DNA from: Yonghaparkia sp. Root332
Lineage (GTDB): Bacteria; Actinomycetota; Actinomycetes; Actinomycetales; Microbacteriaceae
NCBI RefSeq assembly: GCF_001425665.1
Contig: NZ_LMCX01000001.1
Coordinates: 865,651-929,650 of the forward strand
DNA length: 64,000 nucleotides
Direction of reading: 5' to 3'
Shown: positions 28,950 to 38,935 of the stretch, piece by piece
Layout: the number at the start of each line of letters is the position of its first letter
How positions within the stretch are numbered: position 1 is the stretch's first letter
Program-made: the position numbers and the translations under genes
The notes under the pieces: model-generated
Databases searched by the model: none
Seen by the model: the letters and a program-made list of their open reading frames with translations, nothing else
What the model was told of the DNA's origin: nothing

Positions 28950-30269
28950 CTAGCCGATCCGCTCTTTGCGGCCGAGGATTCCCTGGGGCCGGATGAGCAG
29001 GACGATGATGAGGATGACGAGGGCGCCGACGTACTTCATGTCGGACGGGATCCACAGCGTCGAGATCTCGACGAACATGCCGACCACGAGCGAGCCGACG
29101 AGGGCGCCGAACGCCGTGCCGAGACCGCCGAGCGTGACCGCGGCGAAGGTCAGGAGCAGGATCTGGAAGCCCATGTCCCAGCTCACGCCCGGCCGGAAGT
29201 ACGCCCACAGGATGCCCGAGAGGCCGGCGAGAGCGCCCGACATGACCCAGACGATGCGGATCACTCGGTCGACGTCGATGCCGCTCGCGGCCGCGAGGGC
29301 CGGATTGTCGGAGACCGCGCGGGTGGCCTTGCCGATCCGCGTCCGCAGGAGGAAGAACGCGACGCCGAGCAGGACGACGATCGACAGCGCCATGCTGCCC
29401 ACGTCGACCCAGGTGAGGCCGAAGAGGCCGATCGACCCGGAGGTGTCGGTCGCGCCGGGAAGCTGCGAGGTGCCGCCGCCGATGAAGTACTGGTAGACGT
29501 AGCGGACGGCGAGCGAGAGGCCGATGCTCACGATCATGAGCGGGATCAGGCCCACGCCCCTCTTGCGCAGCGGCTTCCAGAGGGCGGCGTCGTTGAGCCA
29601 GCCGAAGGCGCCGCTCAGCACGACCGCGATCGGGATGGCGAGCCAGATCGGCACGTCGAGGAAGACGCTGAAGAGCAGCGTCATCAGGCCGCCGAAGGTG
29701 ATGAGCTCGGCGTGGGCGAAGTTGCTCAGCCCCGTGGTGCCGAAGATCAGCGAGAGCCCGATGGCCGCGAGCGCGAGGAGCAGGCCGAAGTTCAGGCCGT
29801 TGAAGATGCGGTCGACCACCTGGTCGAGGTAGCTGGTCGTGTTGCGCTCGCCCTGCCCGATGAAGAAGTTGGCGACGGTGCTGCCGCTCTGGCCGACGTT
29901 CACCTCGCGGACGTTCGGGGTCTCGTCCTCCTCATCGATGACGGCGATGCCCTCGGGCAGGCTCTCCTCGTCGAGGGTGACGTTGTAGTCCGCTTTGTCC
30001 GGGACTCCGACCGCCCAGCGGCCCTCCGCGTCCGTCTCGACCTCCACCTCGAACCCGCTGCCGGTGATGACGAGCCGGACATCCTCCAGCGGCTCGTCGG
30101 CCAGCTCGACGATGCCGAAGATGCGGAAGTCGTAGTCGTCGAGGCCGACCTCGTCGGCGACGGCGGGTGACGCCATCGAGAGCGAGAGTGCGGCCAATCC
30201 GGCGGCGAAGAGGCCGGCGAGGAACCGCGGGGCCTTTCGCGCGCGTGGTCTGCTAGCAGCGTGAGCCAC
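28950..30269 (-). CDS. livH: LivH-family ABC permease with signal peptide and extracytoplasmic beta-sandwich domain
   Basis: 439 aa. The membrane core (about 150-439) is standard LivH: GLSLIFGTTGLSNFAHAELI, AVSDNPALAAASGI, RPQGILGRK. In front of it lie a signal peptide (1-38, AVA before DE) and a domain at about 48-136 with GIVELADEPLEDVRLVI and TDAEGRWAVGVPD, the pattern of carboxypeptidase-regulatory-like or CNA-B sandwiches. LivH proteins normally lack both. The GTG at 30269 follows GGAGG. First gene of livHMGF, divergent from guaB. Confidence 0.9.
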   Translation of the reverse strand: MAHAASRPRARKAPRFLAGLFAAGLAALSLSMASPAVADEVGLDDYDFRIFGIVELADEPLEDVRLVITGSGFEVEVETDAEGRWAVGVPDKADYNVTLDEESLPEGIAVIDEEDETPNVREVNVGQSGSTVANFFIGQGERNTTSYLDQVVDRIFNGLNFGLLLALAAIGLSLIFGTTGLSNFAHAELITFGGLMTLLFSVFLDVPIWLAIPIAVVLSGAFGWLNDAALWKPLRKRGVGLIPLMIVSIGLSLAVRYVYQYFIGGGTSQLPGATDTSGSIGLFGLTWVDVGSMALSIVVLLGVAFFLLRTRIGKATRAVSDNPALAAASGIDVDRVIRIVWVMSGALAGLSGILWAYFRPGVSWDMGFQILLLTFAAVTLGGLGTAFGALVGSLVVGMFVEISTLWIPSDMKYVGALVILIIVLLIRPQGILGRKERIG

Positions 30270-30426
30270 GAAACCTCCAGGTCGTTTCGGGTGAGGCGCT
30301 CTGCCCCGCGGGCGGGTAGCCCGAGTTCGTCCACGGTGACGATACGGACGGGATGTTGCACGCGTGTTTCCGCGCCCAGCCTCCCGACCGTCCCCCATTA
30401 TGACCGCGGAATACTCACGGGCCTAA

Positions 30427-32034
<1,608 letters not shown>

Positions 32035-32061
32035 CCGCTCGGCCGCTCGGCGGCGCGCCGG

Positions 32062-32067
32062 TAGGCT
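32062..32067 (+). promoter_or_regulatory. -10 box for guaB3
   Basis: TAGGCT ends six bases before the GTG at 32074, in the 39-base gap after guaB. No Shine-Dalgarno is present. Confidence 0.55.
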
Positions 32068-32073
32068 GGGAGC

Positions 32074-33195
32074 GTGACGGACATCGAGATCGGGCGGGCC
32101 AAGCGCGCCCGGAGGGCCTACTCCTTCGACGACATCGCGGTGGTGCCCAGTCGGCGCACGCGCGACCCCGAGGTCGTGTCGCTCGCGTGGAGCATCGACG
32201 CCCTCAAGTTCGACATCCCGGTCATCGCGGCGCCGATGGACTCGGTCGTGAGCCCGGAGACGGCGATCGCGATCGGGCGGCTCGGCGGCCTCGGAGTCCT
32301 CGACCTCGAGGGGCTGTGGACCAGATACGAGGATGCCCCGGCGCAGCTCGCCCGGATCCGCGAGCTCGACGGCGACGAGGCGACCGCGGAGATGCAGCGC
32401 ATCTACGCCGAGCCGATCAAGCCCGAGCTCATCAGCGCGCGCCTCGCCGAGATCCGCGCGGCCGGGGTGCCCGTGGCCGCTGCGCTCAGCCCCCAGCGCA
32501 CGCAGGAGCATCACGCGGCCGTCGTCGACGCCGGCGTCGACCTCTTCGTCATCCGCGGCACGACCGTGAGCGCCGAGCACGTGTCCAACTCGAGCGAGCC
32601 CCTCAACCTCAAGAAGTTCATCTACGAGCTCGACGTGCCCGTCATCGTGGGCGGCGCCGCCACCTACACCGCCGCGTTGCACCTCATGCGCACGGGTGCG
32701 GCCGGGGTGCTCGTCGGCTTCGGCGGCGGGGCCGCGTCGACGACGCGCCTGAGCCTGGGCATCCACGCCCCGATGGCGACCGCGGTGAGCGACGTCGCCG
32801 CCGCCCGACGCGACTACCTCGACGAGTCGGGCGGGCGGTACGTGCACGTCATCGCCGACGGTGGCCTCGGCACGAGCGGCGACATCGTGAAGGCGGTCGC
32901 GATGGGCGCCGACGCGGTCATGCTCGGCTCGACCCTCGCGCGCGCCGCCGAGGCGCCCGGCGGCGGCTGGCACTGGGGCGCCGAGGCGCACCACCCCGAG
33001 CTCCCGCGCGGCAACCGCGTGCACGTCGGCCAGCTCGCGCCGCTCGAGCAGCTGCTGTTCGGGCCGAGCTCGCACGCCGACGGCCGGGTCAACCTCATGG
33101 GTGCGCTCCGGCGCTCGATGGCGACGACCGGCTACTCCGACCTCAAGGAGTTCCAGCGGGTCGACGTCGTCGTCGCGCCCTACCAGGGGCACTAG
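32074..33195 (+). CDS. guaB3: GuaB3-type IMP dehydrogenase-related protein
   Basis: 373 aa, the TIM barrel of the IMPDH/GMP reductase family without CBS domains. RAYSFDDIAVVPSRRTRDPE and the C-terminal HVGQLAPLEQLLFGPS are typical of the actinobacterial GuaB3 group. The loop that holds the catalytic Cys in IMPDH reads GGGAASTTR here, and the whole protein contains no cysteine, so ordinary IMPDH or GMP reductase chemistry is not possible. The role is uncertain. It sits directly after guaB. Confidence 0.88.
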   Translation: MTDIEIGRAKRARRAYSFDDIAVVPSRRTRDPEVVSLAWSIDALKFDIPVIAAPMDSVVSPETAIAIGRLGGLGVLDLEGLWTRYEDAPAQLARIRELDGDEATAEMQRIYAEPIKPELISARLAEIRAAGVPVAAALSPQRTQEHHAAVVDAGVDLFVIRGTTVSAEHVSNSSEPLNLKKFIYELDVPVIVGGAATYTAALHLMRTGAAGVLVGFGGGAASTTRLSLGIHAPMATAVSDVAAARRDYLDESGGRYVHVIADGGLGTSGDIVKAVAMGADAVMLGSTLARAAEAPGGGWHWGAEAHHPELPRGNRVHVGQLAPLEQLLFGPSSHADGRVNLMGALRRSMATTGYSDLKEFQRVDVVVAPYQGH

Positions 33196-33201
33196 CCGAC
33201 C

Positions 33202-33954
33202 GTGTGGCGCATCGCTCGCCGCCCCAGGTGGATCGCGGCGCTCCTCCTCGCGCTCGGCGTCGCCGCGGCCTTCGCGGCCCTCGGCCAGTGGCAGCTCGAG
33301 CGCTCGATCGACGCGGCGACGGTCGTCGAGCGCGACACCGAGACGCCGGTGCCGCTGGCGAGCATCGCCGAGCCGCAGGAGGTCATGACCTCCGACGCGA
33401 GCGGCCGCACCGTGACGGTCGAGGGCACCTGGGTCGAGGGCGACGAGGTCGTCGTGACGGGTCGCGAGAGCGGGGGAGAGCCCGGCGACTGGGTCGTCCG
33501 CCACCTCGAGACGAGCGATGGGGCGAGCCTCGCGGTCGTCGTGGGGTACGTCGCTCCCGGAGCGGGCATCCCCGACCTGCCTCTCGGCGAGGCGAGCCTC
33601 GTCGGCCGCTACGTGCCGAGCGAGTCGCCGCAGCAGTCCGACTTCGAGGCCGGCGAGCGGCGCGCGATCGCGGTGGCCGAGCTCATCAACCTGTGGCGCG
33701 ACGTCGACCTCGTCTACTCGGGCTATCTCGCGGTGGCGGATGCTCCGCCGGGGCTCGCCGAGATCGCCGCCCCGCCGCCCGAGGCCGACGTCGAGCTCAA
33801 CCTGCTCAACCTCTTCTACGCGATCGAGTGGGCGCTCTTCGGCGGCTTCGCGGTGTACCTCTGGTGGCGCCTGGTGAGGGACGAGTTCGAGAAGGAGCAG
33901 GCGGCGCTCGCCGAGGTCGAGGCGGCGGCCGAAGCCTCCAGCGAGCCCGCCTAG
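33202..33954 (+). CDS. SURF1 family protein
   Basis: SURF1 proteins help assemble haem-copper oxidases in the membrane. The 250-aa protein has an N-terminal membrane helix (about 10-28) followed by FAALGQWQLERSID (matching the LGxWQxxR motif), an external domain, and a second helix (about 207-225, YAIEWALFGGFAVYLWWRLV). A charged tail follows. GTG start, six bases after guaB3. Confidence 0.85.
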   Translation: MWRIARRPRWIAALLLALGVAAAFAALGQWQLERSIDAATVVERDTETPVPLASIAEPQEVMTSDASGRTVTVEGTWVEGDEVVVTGRESGGEPGDWVVRHLETSDGASLAVVVGYVAPGAGIPDLPLGEASLVGRYVPSESPQQSDFEAGERRAIAVAELINLWRDVDLVYSGYLAVADAPPGLAEIAAPPPEADVELNLLNLFYAIEWALFGGFAVYLWWRLVRDEFEKEQAALAEVEAAAEASSEPA

Positions 33955-33957
33955 ACT
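33952..33957 (+). promoter_or_regulatory. -10 box for the DUF3817 gene
   Basis: TAGACT overlaps the SURF1 stop codon and ends six bases before the ATG at 33964. It predicts a leaderless transcript for DUF3817-guaA. Confidence 0.55.
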
Positions 33958-33963
33958 TGAGGC

Positions 33964-34416
33964 ATGGCGCTCGGCCCTCAGCCCTCTGACATCCCTCTCA
34001 TCCGGCGCACGCTCGCCGTGTTCAAGGTCTCGTCGATCGTCACGGGCGTCTTCCTCCTCGGCCTGGTCGTGATGATGGTCACGCGCTACGGCTTCGGTCG
34101 CGACATCGAGCTGATGGGCCCCGACGGGTTCCTCGCCCTCACGCCGAAGGATCAGCTGACGGGCGTGAACCTCTCGATCGTGCTCCTCACCGTGCACGGC
34201 TGGCTCTACGTCGTGTACCTCGCCTGCGACTTCGTCCTGTGGCGCGTCGCCTACCAGGGGGCGCGCTCGAACGCGTTCCTGCGCTTCCTCTGGATCGCCA
34301 TGGGCGGCATCGTCCCCTTCCTCTCCTTCTTCTTCGAGCGGCGGGTGCCGGGCGAGGTCGAGGCGATCGTCGCCGAGCTCGACCAGCACCCCACGACCCA
34401 GGAGGCCGCCGCGTGA
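33964..34416 (+). CDS. DUF3817 membrane protein
   Basis: 150 aa with about three membrane segments: [18 protein letters not shown], an internal segment with [18 protein letters not shown], and [20 protein letters not shown]. The conserved [10 protein letters not shown] and PFLSFFFER motifs define DUF3817. The function is unknown. The gene is overlapped by guaA through GTGA, a frequent actinobacterial pairing. Confidence 0.88.
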   Translation: MALGPQPSDIPLIRRTLAVFKVSSIVTGVFLLGLVVMMVTRYGFGRDIELMGPDGFLALTPKDQLTGVNLSIVLLTVHGWLYVVYLACDFVLWRVAYQGARSNAFLRFLWIAMGGIVPFLSFFFERRVPGEVEAIVAELDQHPTTQEAAA

Positions 34417-35987
34417 GCGAGACCGTCCACCGCCCCGTTCTCGTCGTCGACTTCGGCGCTCAGTACGCGCAGCTGATCGCGCGCCGCGTGCGCGAGGCGA
34501 GCGTGTACAGCGAGATCGTGCCCCACACCATCACGGCCGAGGAGGTCGCGGCGAAGAACCCCGTCGGCATCGTCCTGAGCGGCGGCCCGTCGAGCGTCTA
34601 CGAGCCCGGCTCGCCGACCCTCGACCCGGGAATCCTGCAGCTCGGCGTGCCGGTGATGGGCATCTGCTACGGGTTCCAGGTGATGGCGCAGCAGCTCGGC
34701 GGCGAGGTCGCGAGGACCGGCCGCCGCGAGTACGGCGCGACGACGACGACCATCCTCGGCGACGGCGGCGCGCTCCTCACCGAGCAGCCCGAGACCCAGA
34801 CGACCTGGATGAGCCACGGCGACTCGGTCGCGAAGGCCCCCGAGGGCTTCCAGGTGCTCGCCTCGACCCCCGACACCCCCGTCGCCGCCTTCGCGAGCGA
34901 CGAGCGGAAGATGTACGGCGTGCAGTGGCACCCCGAGGTCAAGCACTCGGAGTTCGGCCAGCGCGTGCTCGAGAACTTCCTGCACCGCGCCGCCGGCATC
35001 GCCCCCGACTGGAACAGCGGCAGCGTCATCGCCGAGCAGGTCGAGCGCATCCGCGAGCAGGTGGGGGATGCCCGGGTCATCTGCGGACTGTCGGGCGGCG
35101 TCGACAGCGCGGTCGCCGCGGCCATCGTGCACGAGGCGGTCGGCGACCAGCTCGTGTGCGTGTTCGTCGACCATGGCCTGCTGCGCGCCGACGAGCGCCG
35201 CCAGGTCGAGGAGGACTACGTCGCGGCGACGGGCATCCGCCTGGTGACGGTGGATGCGCGGCAGCAGTTCATGGACGCCCTCGCGGGCGTCACCGACCCC
35301 GAGACGAAGCGCAAGATCATCGGGCGCGAGTTCATCCGCACCTTCGAGAGCGCGGCCGAGGCGCTCGTGCTCGAGGCGCAGGGCGAGGGCGAGGCCGTGA
35401 GGTTCCTCGTGCAGGGCACCCTCTACCCCGACGTCGTCGAGTCGGGCGGCGGCACGGGCACGGCGAACATCAAGAGCCACCACAACGTCGGCGGTCTCCC
35501 GGAGGACCTGGAGTTCGAGCTCGTCGAGCCGCTACGCACCCTCTTCAAGGACGAGGTGCGCTCGATCGGCCGCGAGCTCGGGCTGCCCGAGGCGATCGTG
35601 TCCCGTCAGCCGTTCCCCGGCCCGGGCCTCGGGATCCGCATCATCGGCGCGGTCACCGAGGAGCGCCTGGAGATCCTCCGCCAGGCCGACGCGATCGCGC
35701 GCGAGGAGCTCACGGCGGCCGGCCTCGACGGCGAGATCTGGCAGTGCCCGGTCGTGCTGCTCGCCGACGTGCGCTCGGTCGGCGTGCAGGGCGACGGACG
35801 CACGTACGGGCATCCGATCGTGCTGCGCCCCGTGTCGTCGGAAGACGCCATGACGGCCGACTGGACGCGCCTGCCCTACGACGTGCTGGCGCGCATCTCG
35901 AACCGCATCACCAACGAGGTGCCCGACGTCAACCGCGTCGTGCTCGACGTCACCTCGAAGCCCCCGGGCACGATCGAATGGGAGTAG
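34413..35987 (+). CDS. guaA: GMP synthase (glutamine-hydrolysing)
   Basis: Aminates XMP to GMP. The 524-aa protein has a class I glutaminase domain (nucleophile Cys85 in [17 protein letters not shown]), the PP-loop GLSGGVDS of the ATP pyrophosphatase domain, and the C-terminal dimerisation domain ending KPPGTIEWE. The GTG start is preceded by AGGAGG and overlaps the DUF3817 stop. Its stop lies within a long hairpin. Confidence 0.97.
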   Translation: MSETVHRPVLVVDFGAQYAQLIARRVREASVYSEIVPHTITAEEVAAKNPVGIVLSGGPSSVYEPGSPTLDPGILQLGVPVMGICYGFQVMAQQLGGEVARTGRREYGATTTTILGDGGALLTEQPETQTTWMSHGDSVAKAPEGFQVLASTPDTPVAAFASDERKMYGVQWHPEVKHSEFGQRVLENFLHRAAGIAPDWNSGSVIAEQVERIREQVGDARVICGLSGGVDSAVAAAIVHEAVGDQLVCVFVDHGLLRADERRQVEEDYVAATGIRLVTVDARQQFMDALAGVTDPETKRKIIGREFIRTFESAAEALVLEAQGEGEAVRFLVQGTLYPDVVESGGGTGTANIKSHHNVGGLPEDLEFELVEPLRTLFKDEVRSIGRELGLPEAIVSRQPFPGPGLGIRIIGAVTEERLEILRQADAIAREELTAAGLDGEIWQCPVVLLADVRSVGVQGDGRTYGHPIVLRPVSSEDAMTADWTRLPYDVLARISNRITNEVPDVNRVVLDVTSKPPGTIEWE

Positions 35988-36032
35988 TTGCACGTTCTGG
36001 AAGGCCGGCAGGCCTTCCAGTGCAACTACTCC
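35981..36032. terminator. Long two-tier hairpin over the guaA stop codon
   Basis: Outer arms GGAGTAGTTGCA (35981-35992) and TGCAACTACTCC (36021-36032) and inner arms CTGGAAGGCC (35997-36006) and GGCCTTCCAG (36011-36020) give 22 bp with a four-base bulge and loop GGCA. The guaA stop (35985-35987) is in the left arm. There is no T-tract, so terminator or other element is open. Confidence 0.6.
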
Positions 36033-36174
36033 TGCCAGCGCCCCCGCCGGCAGAGCCTTGCGTGAGCGCGGCATGAACGCAGTGGGTCGAGCGGCAGGGC
36101 GAGGTCGCACCCGCGGATAACGCGAGCACGTGCACGAACCGCCCGGTCTACTGTGCGCGCGCTCGGGGCAGGCG

Positions 36175-36180
36175 TACCGT
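36175..36180 (+). promoter_or_regulatory. -10 box for the SGNH hydrolase gene
   Basis: TACCGT ends six bases before the ATG at 36187. There is no Shine-Dalgarno sequence, so the transcript is probably leaderless. Confidence 0.5.
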
Positions 36181-36186
36181 CCCACC

Positions 36187-37038
36187 ATGACACGAACCCC
36201 GCACACCCGAATGCGCTTCCTGTCACGGCTCAGCGCCGTCTCGATCCTCACGCTCGGCCTCGTGGTCGCCGCAGGGATCGCCCCCACCTCCGCGGCGCCC
36301 GGCGCCTCCGTCGGCAACTCGGTCGGAGGCTCGTACGTCGCGCTCGGCGACTCGTTCACCGCCGGGCAGGGCGCCTCGCCCTCGCTCGATGATCCGTGCC
36401 TCCGGAGCGCGACCGAGAGCTACCCGGCGATCCTCGCGAGCACGAGCAGCTATCGGGACAGGACGATCAATGCCGCATGCTCGGCGGCCAGCACGGGAAG
36501 CATCCCCGGTCAGATCGCGTCGGTCGACCCGAGGGTCGCGGCCCAGGCCTCGCTCGTCACGATCACGGTGGGCGGCATCGACGCGGGCGTCGCGGCGATC
36601 GTCGCGGCGTGCGGGCAGGACGCCCAGTCGCTCGCGTGCCAGGCCGCGTTCGGCACCGCGCTGGAGAACCTGCCGGACGTCGGCACGAGGCTGGCCGGAA
36701 CGTACGCCGCCGTCGCGGCCGCGTTCCCCCGCGCGCGCATCCACGTGCTGACGTATCCGCGACTGTTCGACCCGGGGTTCCCCGACCCGGTGACGGCGGC
36801 CACGGTGAACGGCGCGACCGACGCCCTCAACCAAGTGATCGCGGGCGCCGTGGTCGCGAGCGGCCAGTCGCGCGTCTCGCTCGTCGACGTCACCGCGCGG
36901 TTCGCCGCCCACGGCATCGGCTCGTCGGACCCGTGGATCGCCTTCGGCCCGCCCGTCGAGAGTCTCCACCCGAACGCCGCCGGCAACGCCGCCTACGCTG
37001 CTGCGGTGCGGGAGGTCGCCACGATCCGCGGGCGCTGA
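36187..37038 (+). CDS. Secreted SGNH/GDSL hydrolase
   Basis: 283 aa. An N-terminal signal peptide (AGIAPTSAAPGA region) indicates export. Block I is ALGDSFTAGQG with the nucleophile Ser, block V is ESLHPNAAGNAAYA with the catalytic His, and several Cys suggest disulfides. The block III GxND site reads VGGIDAG, lacking the oxyanion-hole Asn. Esterase or lipase activity is inferred from the family; the substrate is unknown. Starts leaderless at 36187. Confidence 0.85.
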   Translation: MTRTPHTRMRFLSRLSAVSILTLGLVVAAGIAPTSAAPGASVGNSVGGSYVALGDSFTAGQGASPSLDDPCLRSATESYPAILASTSSYRDRTINAACSAASTGSIPGQIASVDPRVAAQASLVTITVGGIDAGVAAIVAACGQDAQSLACQAAFGTALENLPDVGTRLAGTYAAVAAAFPRARIHVLTYPRLFDPGFPDPVTAATVNGATDALNQVIAGAVVASGQSRVSLVDVTARFAAHGIGSSDPWIAFGPPVESLHPNAAGNAAYAAAVREVATIRGR

Positions 37039-37067
37039 GCACCCGCCTCCACCCACCCGGAACGCAG

Positions 37068-37095
37068 AACGGGCCGCCCCGAGGGGCGGCCCGTT
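37068..37095. terminator. Shared terminator between convergent genes
   Basis: AACGGGCCGCCC pairs with GGGCGGCCCGTT over 12 bp with the loop CGAG. It stands midway between the SGNH gene stop (37038) and the BI-1 family gene stop (37112), so it can serve both strands. Confidence 0.7.
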
Positions 37096-37111
37096 CGTGC
37101 AAGAGGTGCGG

Positions 37112-37924
37112 CTACTCGCCGCCGCGCAGGATCGCGAGGAGGCGCAGGATCTCGACGTAGAGCCAGACGACCGTGACCATGATGCCGAACGCGGCGGTCC
37201 AGCCGAAGGCGGCGGGGGCGCCGCGGCGGACGCCCTGCTGGATCGAGTCGAAGTCGAGCACGAGCGAGTACGACGCGAGCAGGATGACGAAGATGCCGAT
37301 CAGCACGCCCCACGGGATTCCGAAGAGCGGGCTCGGCGCGCTGCGGAGACCGAAGTCGCCGTCCGTCCCGCCGAAGACCATGAGGCCGAGGTTGATGAGG
37401 GAGAAGACCCCGTATCCGATCATCGCGACCAGGAAGACCTTCGTCGCCCTCTTCGACGCGCGGATCTTGCCGCTCCGGAAGAGGACGAGCACGACTCCCA
37501 CGACGACCATGGTGCCGATCACGGCCTGACCGACGATGCCGTCGAGCTGCGACTCGAAGATCGCCGAGATGCCGCCGACGAAGATTCCCTCGAGGGCGGC
37601 GTAGGCGAGGGTGAGAGGCGCGCTGGGCTTCTTCTTGAAGATCAGGATGAGCGAGATGACGAACGCGGCGATCGCGGCCGGGATCGCGAGCAGCGGCACG
37701 AACCAGCCGACCGCGGCACCCGCCAGGAGGACGGCGAACGAGCCGACGATCTTCTGGATCGTGTTCTCGTACGTCATGCGGTCGGTCTGCTCCGCCGTGG
37801 CGGCGGGCCGGCCGTAGAGCTCGTCGAGCTGCTCGGCGCTCGGCGTCTGCGAGAACTGGACGGCCTTCGATGCGCTCTGCGTGAAGGCGGGGGAGTTCGA
37901 GAAAGCGGGATTGGACGTTGCCAT
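37112..37924 (-). CDS. Bax inhibitor-1/YccA family membrane protein
   Basis: 270 aa. A soluble N-terminal segment of about 75 residues (Ser/Ala/Gln-rich, with ENTIQKIVGSFAVL at its end) precedes seven hydrophobic segments including AYAALEGIFVGGISAIFES and DFDSIQQGVRRGAP, the Asp-containing region of the family. Bacterial members such as YetJ are pH-sensitive calcium channels; whether this one is remains inference. GAGGAA precedes the ATG. Confidence 0.9.
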   Translation of the reverse strand: MATSNPAFSNSPAFTQSASKAVQFSQTPSAEQLDELYGRPAATAEQTDRMTYENTIQKIVGSFAVLLAGAAVGWFVPLLAIPAAIAAFVISLILIFKKKPSAPLTLAYAALEGIFVGGISAIFESQLDGIVGQAVIGTMVVVGVVLVLFRSGKIRASKRATKVFLVAMIGYGVFSLINLGLMVFGGTDGDFGLRSAPSPLFGIPWGVLIGIFVILLASYSLVLDFDSIQQGVRRGAPAAFGWTAAFGIMVTVVWLYVEILRLLAILRGGE

Positions 37925-38017
37925 GGGTTCCTCTTCGACGTGTCGGCCGCGGGGAGGCTCCCCGGTCGGCACTGCCCCCAGTGTAGAGAGGGATGCTCGG
38001 CGAAGGAACGCGGAACC

Positions 38018-38617
38018 CTATGCGCTCGCTGTGGGCGTATCGGGCGCGGTCGCGGCCTCCGGGCCCCGGGCGGGGCGGCGGATGCTCGCCACGGGCCGGG
38101 CGAGAGCCCGAGCGCCCCAGGCCGACGCGACGAGGACGGCGGCCGAGAGGGCGACGGCCACGGGCATCCAGCGATATTCGGTGAAGAGGGTCGCGCAGAC
38201 GACGCCGTTGAGGAGGACGGGGCCGACGGCGAGCGCGCTGCGCCACGGACGGTGCCGCACGAGGAGCCAGAAGAGGAAGGGGACGGTCAGCGTCCACATG
38301 GACGACGGGCCGGTGAGGAGGAGCCAGACGACGAGCGTCGACGGTCCGAGCGGGACGATGCGTCGCCACCCGGCGGCGGGCATGATGAGCCAGCCGAGGA
38401 CGTGCGCGGCTGAGCCCGTGATGAGCGGGATGAGGTTGCCGGTGTCGGAGGACTGCAGGTGCAGCAGGCCGCCGGCGATGAGGAGCAGGCCCAGCACCCA
38501 GCGGTCGCGGTAGCTGCCCCAGCGCAGGGGGAGGCGCGCGGCGGGCTCGACCCATGGGGTCGGAACGCGGGAGGCCGGGGGCGCGTCGGGCTCGCGACGG
38601 GGCGCGTTCTCGCTCAC
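38018..38617 (-). CDS. Hypothetical membrane protein, about six helices
   Basis: 199 aa, mostly hydrophobic with about six membrane segments (WVLGLLLIAGGLLHL, AAHVLGWLIMPAAG, LVVWLLLTGPSSMWTLTVPF and others). I do not recognise the family. The GTG at 38617 overlaps the stop of the upstream DUF4190-like gene as GTGA, so the two are coupled. Confidence 0.75.
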   Translation of the reverse strand: MSENAPRREPDAPPASRVPTPWVEPAARLPLRWGSYRDRWVLGLLLIAGGLLHLQSSDTGNLIPLITGSAAHVLGWLIMPAAGWRRIVPLGPSTLVVWLLLTGPSSMWTLTVPFLFWLLVRHRPWRSALAVGPVLLNGVVCATLFTEYRWMPVAVALSAAVLVASAWGARALARPVASIRRPARGPEAATAPDTPTASA

Positions 38618-38904
38618 GAGCTCAGGGCCACCCAGACGGCGCCCACGGCGATGACCAGCAGCAGGAACCACAGCCAGCCCAGGCCCACGGCGACCCAGGC
38701 GATTCCGGCCCCGCGCTCGGCGCCGAACGAGCGGGCGACCTGACCGGCGGCGAGGTGGCCGAAGAGGGCGGCGAGCGGGCTGAGGAGGACTCCGAGGATC
38801 AGGGCGAGCACGGCGAGCGGGTTGAGGCGGGCGGCGCGAGCGGGCGGCGCGAGCGGGGCGACGTCGGTCGCGGCGGGGCTCGGGCCGGGCATCCCGTCGA
38901 TCAT
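38614..38904 (-). CDS. Small DUF4190-like membrane protein
   Basis: 96 aa. A Pro/Ala-rich N-terminus, then two hydrophobic segments separated by GHLAAGQVARSFGAERGAGI, matching the DUF4190 loop found in the two genes at 19661 and 20125. The function is unknown. The start at 38904 is seven bases from a reverse-strand TAGCCT, so the transcript is probably leaderless and includes the membrane protein gene downstream. Confidence 0.75.
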   Translation of the reverse strand: MIDGMPGPSPAATDVAPLAPPARAARLNPLAVLALILGVLLSPLAALFGHLAAGQVARSFGAERGAGIAWVAVGLGWLWFLLLVIAVGAVWVALSS

Positions 38905-38911
38905 GCTCGGC

Positions 38912-38928
38912 AGGCTACCCCGTAGGGT
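38912..38928. promoter_or_regulatory. Divergent pair of -10 boxes
   Basis: Reverse-strand TAGCCT (38912-38917) lies seven bases from the DUF4190-like ATG, and forward TAGGGT (38923-38928) lies seven bases from the glycerophosphodiesterase GTG. The two start codons are only 31 bases apart, so each polymerase must cover the other promoter. Confidence 0.6.
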
Positions 38929-38935
38929 GGTCGCC

